From Parachlamydiaceae bacterium (GTDB lineage: Bacteria > Chlamydiota > Chlamydiia > Chlamydiales > Parachlamydiaceae), in contig JACDGH010000021.1 of NCBI GenBank assembly GCA_013815395.1, forward strand, positions 1,830 to 11,953: a stretch of DNA of 10,124 bases, written 5' to 3'. Below are positions 7,191-10,124 of this stretch, one piece after another; position 1 is the stretch's first letter; each line of letters begins with the position of its first letter. The notes beneath the pieces were generated by a model that was given only the letters and a program-made list of their open reading frames with translations, was not told the origin of the DNA and did no database searches. The position numbers and the translations under genes are program-made.

Positions 7191-7218
7191 TTGCTATCTA
7201 CTTTCATTAAGAATATTT

Positions 7219-7656
7219 TTATGTAGATTTTTTCCAAATGCGCCCATCAATAATTGTCCGAAACTGCTCTAAAGAAGAGTATTCAGCATGTAGCATGTAA
7301 TCACCATTCGCTTGAGATTCATACACCTCGAAGCCTTCAAAATCATTATGACCGCGAAATTCCCACGCAATTGTTTGAGGATCAATAATCCCTTTCCCTG
7401 AAACTTTATCTAAAAGATCATTGGATAATTCGATTGCAAAAGAATCGGGTGTTATATTAGAGACCAAAAAAGCATTGATTACGCGATCTTGTCCTCCTTC
7501 CATTTCTACATGTTGTTGGCAAAGCAGATTACCGATGGCATCTTTAGTGATTAACCATTTGGTATAGAAACGCAAGTGGTCTGCTGAAGAACTAAAAGTA
7601 ATTCTCCCCTCGCCAACCCATTGCCCAGGTGAAAAAAGAAATTCGTGCTTAGTCAT
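7219..7656 (-). CDS. Unknown 145-aa protein coupled to rodA
   Basis: I do not recognise a family. The sequence alternates short hydrophobic and polar stretches with many aromatic residues (GQWVGEGRITFSSS near residues 11-24, RFYTKWL near 29-35, YMLHAEYSSLEQFRTI near the end). This suggests a small beta-rich, barrel-like soluble protein, perhaps lipocalin-like, but that is only an impression of fold. It has no signal peptide or membrane segment, so it is probably cytoplasmic. Its ATG (7656-7654) overlaps the TAA stop of rodA by one base (TAATG), and a GGAG lies about 12 bases upstream within the rodA end. Translation is therefore likely coupled to rodA, which hints at a role linked to the cell envelope or simply co-expression. 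It is not homologous in appearance to the flanking HicA-tailed proteins. Confidence 0.85.
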   Translation of the reverse strand: MTKHEFLFSPGQWVGEGRITFSSSADHLRFYTKWLITKDAIGNLLCQQHVEMEGGQDRVINAFLVSNITPDSFAIELSNDLLDKVSGKGIIDPQTIAWEFRGHNDFEGFEVYESQANGDYMLHAEYSSLEQFRTIIDGRIWKKST

Positions 7657-8792
7657 TAGAACATAAATCTCCGGCTATAAATACTCTGTAAAATTCCCAA
7701 AGCAGTCATTGTTGATAGGATGGAGGAACCACCGTAGGTGACAAGCACTAAGGGTACGCCTGTGATGGGTAAAAAACCGCTCATCATGCCAATATTCACA
7801 AGAATATGCATGGCTAAATAAACGCTTACTCCAGCTGACAATAGGCGACCGAATTGGTCACTCGCTACAGCGGTCACTTGAAAACTAAAATAGATCAAGG
7901 CGTAAAATAAAACCATCATTAAAAGCAGTCCAAAAAAGCCAAACTCTTCTCCAAAGGCTGGAAAGACAGAATCAGTGTAGGGGGCTGGCAACCAGCCACC
8001 GCCTGTAAATTCGCTTTTGCGCCATCCTTTGCCTGTGAGGCCCCCTAAAGCAATGGCTGTGGCTGCCGCTTTTTGATGATGAGTATTCGGATCAAGGCGA
8101 TCGAATTGATAATCTTTTAAAACTTTTGTCACATAAGGGCGAGCTTCTTCATGTGGAACAATCCCTAAAAAGATAAGGGCAACAAAGATCAAAGCGCAAC
8201 TTCCCATCCATGTCATCACTTTAATGACTATGGGCCGCACATTGCCAAAATAAAACATCACGAGAGTAATCGGGAAAAGAACAAGGGCGGTGCCAAGATC
8301 AGGCTGTTTGAGAATAAGCAGAAAAGGCACTCCCGCAATGAGACTCCCAAAAAAAGCCGTATTCCATGATGATGCCTGAGAGCGCCTGCGCTCTAGAAAC
8401 CAGCTTAATGTGATGACGACAACCAATTTTGCATATTCAGAGGGTTGAAAGTTCATATTAATGATAGGGAGGCGGTACCAGCGGTGCACATGTTGGATTG
8501 CATCTGTGAAAAACAAGCCCACAAGTAAAAAAAGCATGATCACATAAAATAGCCAAGCCCAGTCGCGCAATTTATTGTAATCAAAACCGGCAAAGAATAA
8601 AAATACAGCGCATCCAAGCGCAAAGCCTTTCAGCTGCTTTTTAACTTCGAGAGTGAAAAAGCCTTCTTCATAGGCTTCCTGTCCCACGTCTACCGAAAAA
8701 GCAGAGACGATTAGTAGGCTGATCAATAGCAACCCTAGAATAACCGGAATCATTCGAAAATCAATACGTATTAGGAATCGATAGTTCCACAT
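7656..8792 (-). CDS. rodA: RodA, SEDS-family peptidoglycan glycosyltransferase
   Basis: SEDS proteins polymerise lipid II into glycan strands in the inner membrane together with a class B penicillin-binding protein. The 378 aa and about ten hydrophobic segments fit RodA. Family marks are FQPSEYAK (115-122), LKQPDLGTA (161-169), NTHHQKAAATAIALGGLTGKGW (236-257), PAPYTDSVFPAFGEEFGFFG (269-288) and GVPLVLVTYGGSSI (345-358). D274 corresponds to the catalytic aspartate known from RodA and FtsW (E. coli FtsW D297), so the enzyme looks active. RodA is favoured over FtsW by the short N-terminus and by the genomic background: chlamydiae lack FtsZ and use MreB-linked septal synthesis. The start at 8792 has GGAG rather far away (about 15 bases). 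The gene begins 40 bases after protein B and overlaps the 145-aa gene by one base. Confidence 0.95.
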   Translation of the reverse strand: MWNYRFLIRIDFRMIPVILGLLLISLLIVSAFSVDVGQEAYEEGFFTLEVKKQLKGFALGCAVFLFFAGFDYNKLRDWAWLFYVIMLFLLVGLFFTDAIQHVHRWYRLPIINMNFQPSEYAKLVVVITLSWFLERRRSQASSWNTAFFGSLIAGVPFLLILKQPDLGTALVLFPITLVMFYFGNVRPIVIKVMTWMGSCALIFVALIFLGIVPHEEARPYVTKVLKDYQFDRLDPNTHHQKAAATAIALGGLTGKGWRKSEFTGGGWLPAPYTDSVFPAFGEEFGFFGLLLMMVLFYALIYFSFQVTAVASDQFGRLLSAGVSVYLAMHILVNIGMMSGFLPITGVPLVLVTYGGSSILSTMTALGILQSIYSRRFMF

Positions 8793-8832
8793 AGGCTAAA
8801 TCATACTCCAGTTATTTAAAAAAAATGGTGAA

Positions 8833-10124
8833 TCAACGTCGCTTAGGCTTGTTATTATGTTTTTTTGCAATTTGAGGTTGAGAGGGAGTTAATATATTAG
8901 TATTTGGATTTTCTTTGTAATCTTTGTTTTCTTGCATTGCATTAAACTGATTTTGCATGGCATGCATAAGGCCGCGCCCAGGTATGCCATGTCTCGGCCC
9001 TATCAGTTTTCGGCCTTGAGGATCGACCCATAATGTATGGCGACTGCCTTCCTCTCGTCTCAGTCTTAATTTTTTTAAGGCTCGCCCCAGCAGTCTTAAT
9101 GACATATTCTCTTTCAGATCAAAGCGCTTGGTAGGTATTATTGCCGTGCTTGAGTCAGAAGAAGTGGAATTAAGCGAAGGAGAAGTAGTAGAATCTTCTA
9201 CTTCATCATCTTCTTCGTCTTCACTCATGGATGGAAATTTTTCTTCTGCATTGATAAGAGAAGGATATTTTTTTTCTTCAGTATTCAGGGAAATTAAATT
9301 TTGTTCATCTTCATCTAATACCGTTAGCGCGCCCTCGTCTTCCTCTTCGCTTAGAGAAGAGATGATATCCGTTTCCAAAAGTGCAGAGTCTAGCGTTTCA
9401 TTTTGATTATCTTCTTTTTCTGTTTCTAAGCTAATAAATTGCATATATTCTTCGGGAAGCTGCTGTGGCCAAGGGCTTTTTCGAAAAAGTAATGCATCTA
9501 TATCATGCTTTATAAGTAACACTTCCCCTATATTAGCTGTTCTGTCAAGAAGGTCCATATTTTTCAATTTATCAGAATGTTTATTTGTGCAGTCAGATAA
9601 TAATAAGAAGAGATTTGCTATCAATGGTTTTAACTCTCGAGCTAATACTTTGAGATCTTTAGCTACAAAAGGCGTAAAATTATCGTGATTGCTATAATTA
9701 TTAATTTTTCCTAGAATCCTGGCTATAAGTGGACTTAAAGGTGTTATTTGATTAAAAAAATTCAAATTGAGTTTTTTCAATACATTGGATTTTTTTCCGA
9801 TCTTCAGTGTTTTTATTTTATTCAAATAGGCTTGCAAGCCTATAAGGTTTAAATGCAATCGTTTTTCATAAGCGTGTAAATCTTTATAACCAGGATCCAA
9901 CACAGGGAGAATAGAACTCTGGAGCACGTTTATAAAGTCTCGTATCCATGCGGTAGCGATTAGAAAAGGATCGCAAGTGCCTGCAGTGTCTGCGGGCCTT
10001 GAATCTCTTGCATTTAATCCCGCGGCATTAATAACGTCTAAATGCTTGATTAGCAATTCAATTAGAAAATTGCATTCAGCGGTATTCATTTCTTCAAAAC
10101 TTTGTCGATATATTTCATAAGATA
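8833..10124 (-). CDS. Paralogue of protein A with HicA-like C-terminus (protein B, 5' part missing)
   Basis: The first ATG in view is at 10089 (418 codons), but the frame stays open for the 11 complete codons to the window edge, no ribosome-binding site precedes that ATG, and similarity to protein A continues across it. I therefore treat the gene as partial. Numbering from the 10089 ATG: helical body 1-225 (DPGYKDLHAYEKR at 65-77 matches DPSYSELIRYEGR of A; NKHSDKLK to SPW at 169-207 is the best body match). A strongly acidic Ser-rich linker (about 226-318) contains runs such as SEDEEDDEVEDS. The HicA-like domain (about 333-385) has EEGSRHT with candidate catalytic H351 and GPRHG (364-368). 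A Lys/Arg-rich tail ends in KPKRR. The GSxH spacing matches classical HicA exactly. No HicB-like neighbour is visible. The product is probably soluble; its function is unknown. Confidence 0.87.
   Translation of the reverse strand, partial: SYEIYRQSFEEMNTAECNFLIELLIKHLDVINAAGLNARDSRPADTAGTCDPFLIATAWIRDFINVLQSSILPVLDPGYKDLHAYEKRLHLNLIGLQAYLNKIKTLKIGKKSNVLKKLNLNFFNQITPLSPLIARILGKINNYSNHDNFTPFVAKDLKVLARELKPLIANLFLLLSDCTNKHSDKLKNMDLLDRTANIGEVLLIKHDIDALLFRKSPWPQQLPEEYMQFISLETEKEDNQNETLDSALLETDIISSLSEEEDEGALTVLDEDEQNLISLNTEEKKYPSLINAEEKFPSMSEDEEDDEVEDSTTSPSLNSTSSDSSTAIIPTKRFDLKENMSLRLLGRALKKLRLRREEGSRHTLWVDPQGRKLIGPRHGIPGRGLMHAMQNQFNAMQENKDYKENPNTNILTPSQPQIAKKHNNKPKRR
8985..9093 (-). other. HicA-like domain within protein B
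   Basis: The codons encode about residues 333-368 (numbered from the 10089 ATG): helix LLGRALKKLRLRR, then EEGSRHT, strand, and GPRHG. The closing helix (GLMHAMQNQFNAMQ) follows to about 8925. The GSRH arrangement is the standard HicA/YcfA form with H351 as the catalytic candidate. The DNA around the PRHG codons shares the 11-base string CCATGTCTCGG (plus strand) with protein A. Confidence 0.6.

Noticed and set aside
8793..8832. Run of eight T residues on the minus strand after protein B as a terminator
   Set aside because: No stable stem precedes the run, so it does not look like an intrinsic terminator. Protein B and rodA may be co-transcribed.
9128..9406. Serine-rich plus-strand open frame
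   Set aside because: It is the antisense shadow of the acidic GAA/GAT-rich linker of protein B.
10087..10089. ATG at 10089 as the true start of protein B
   Set aside because: There is no ribosome-binding site, the frame is open upstream to the edge, and the paralogue has about 280 more residues on that side.
1..10124. CRISPR array, tRNA, rRNA, insertion sequence
   Set aside because: I saw no regular direct repeats, no cloverleaf, no rRNA core segment and no transposase or matching terminal repeats on reading both strands.

Overview
This window most likely comes from a chlamydia-related bacterium of the Parachlamydiales type. The evidence is the ribosomal block rpsL-rpsG-fusA-rpsJ, in which S10 directly follows EF-G with no tuf between them. 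The S12 and S10 sequences also look chlamydial, for example IGGEGHNLQEHS in S12. The core genes lie in AT-rich surroundings that carry large proteins with no family I recognise. The phylum call rests on remembered features of chlamydial sequences, not on a search.

Layout from left to right. Positions 1-870 (minus strand) hold the N-terminal 290 codons of an unrecognised helical protein that runs off the left edge. Positions 871-1424 form a divergent intergenic region. It has a good promoter for the left gene, a perfect 20-bp palindrome, a GC-richer patch, and a TATAAT-type promoter with a hairpin leader for rpsL. Positions 1425-4922 (plus strand) are the str-type operon S12, S7, EF-G, S10. 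It has an unusually long S12-S7 spacer folded into three successive hairpins, and it ends at a textbook intrinsic terminator at 4958-4993.

From 5029 to the right edge every gene is on the minus strand. Read in the direction of transcription they are: a large protein (here protein B, entering from the right edge), rodA (SEDS peptidoglycan polymerase), a 145-aa unknown protein overlapping the rodA stop by one base (TAATG), and a 699-aa protein (protein A) with its own promoter.

The most interesting content is the A/B pair. They are paralogues that flank rodA and its partner. Each has a helical body, then a Ser/acidic low-complexity linker, then a C-terminal segment of about 55 residues that resembles the HicA/YcfA mRNA-interferase fold (G-S-x-H or G-R-S-H motif followed by PRHG), then a basic tail ending in Arg-Arg. 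I see no HicB antitoxin nearby. B remains open in frame upstream of its first ATG, and its similarity to A continues to the window edge, so B is treated as partial. A HicA-like domain at the end of a large chlamydial protein could be an RNA-binding or RNase module, possibly of a secreted effector. That role is inference.
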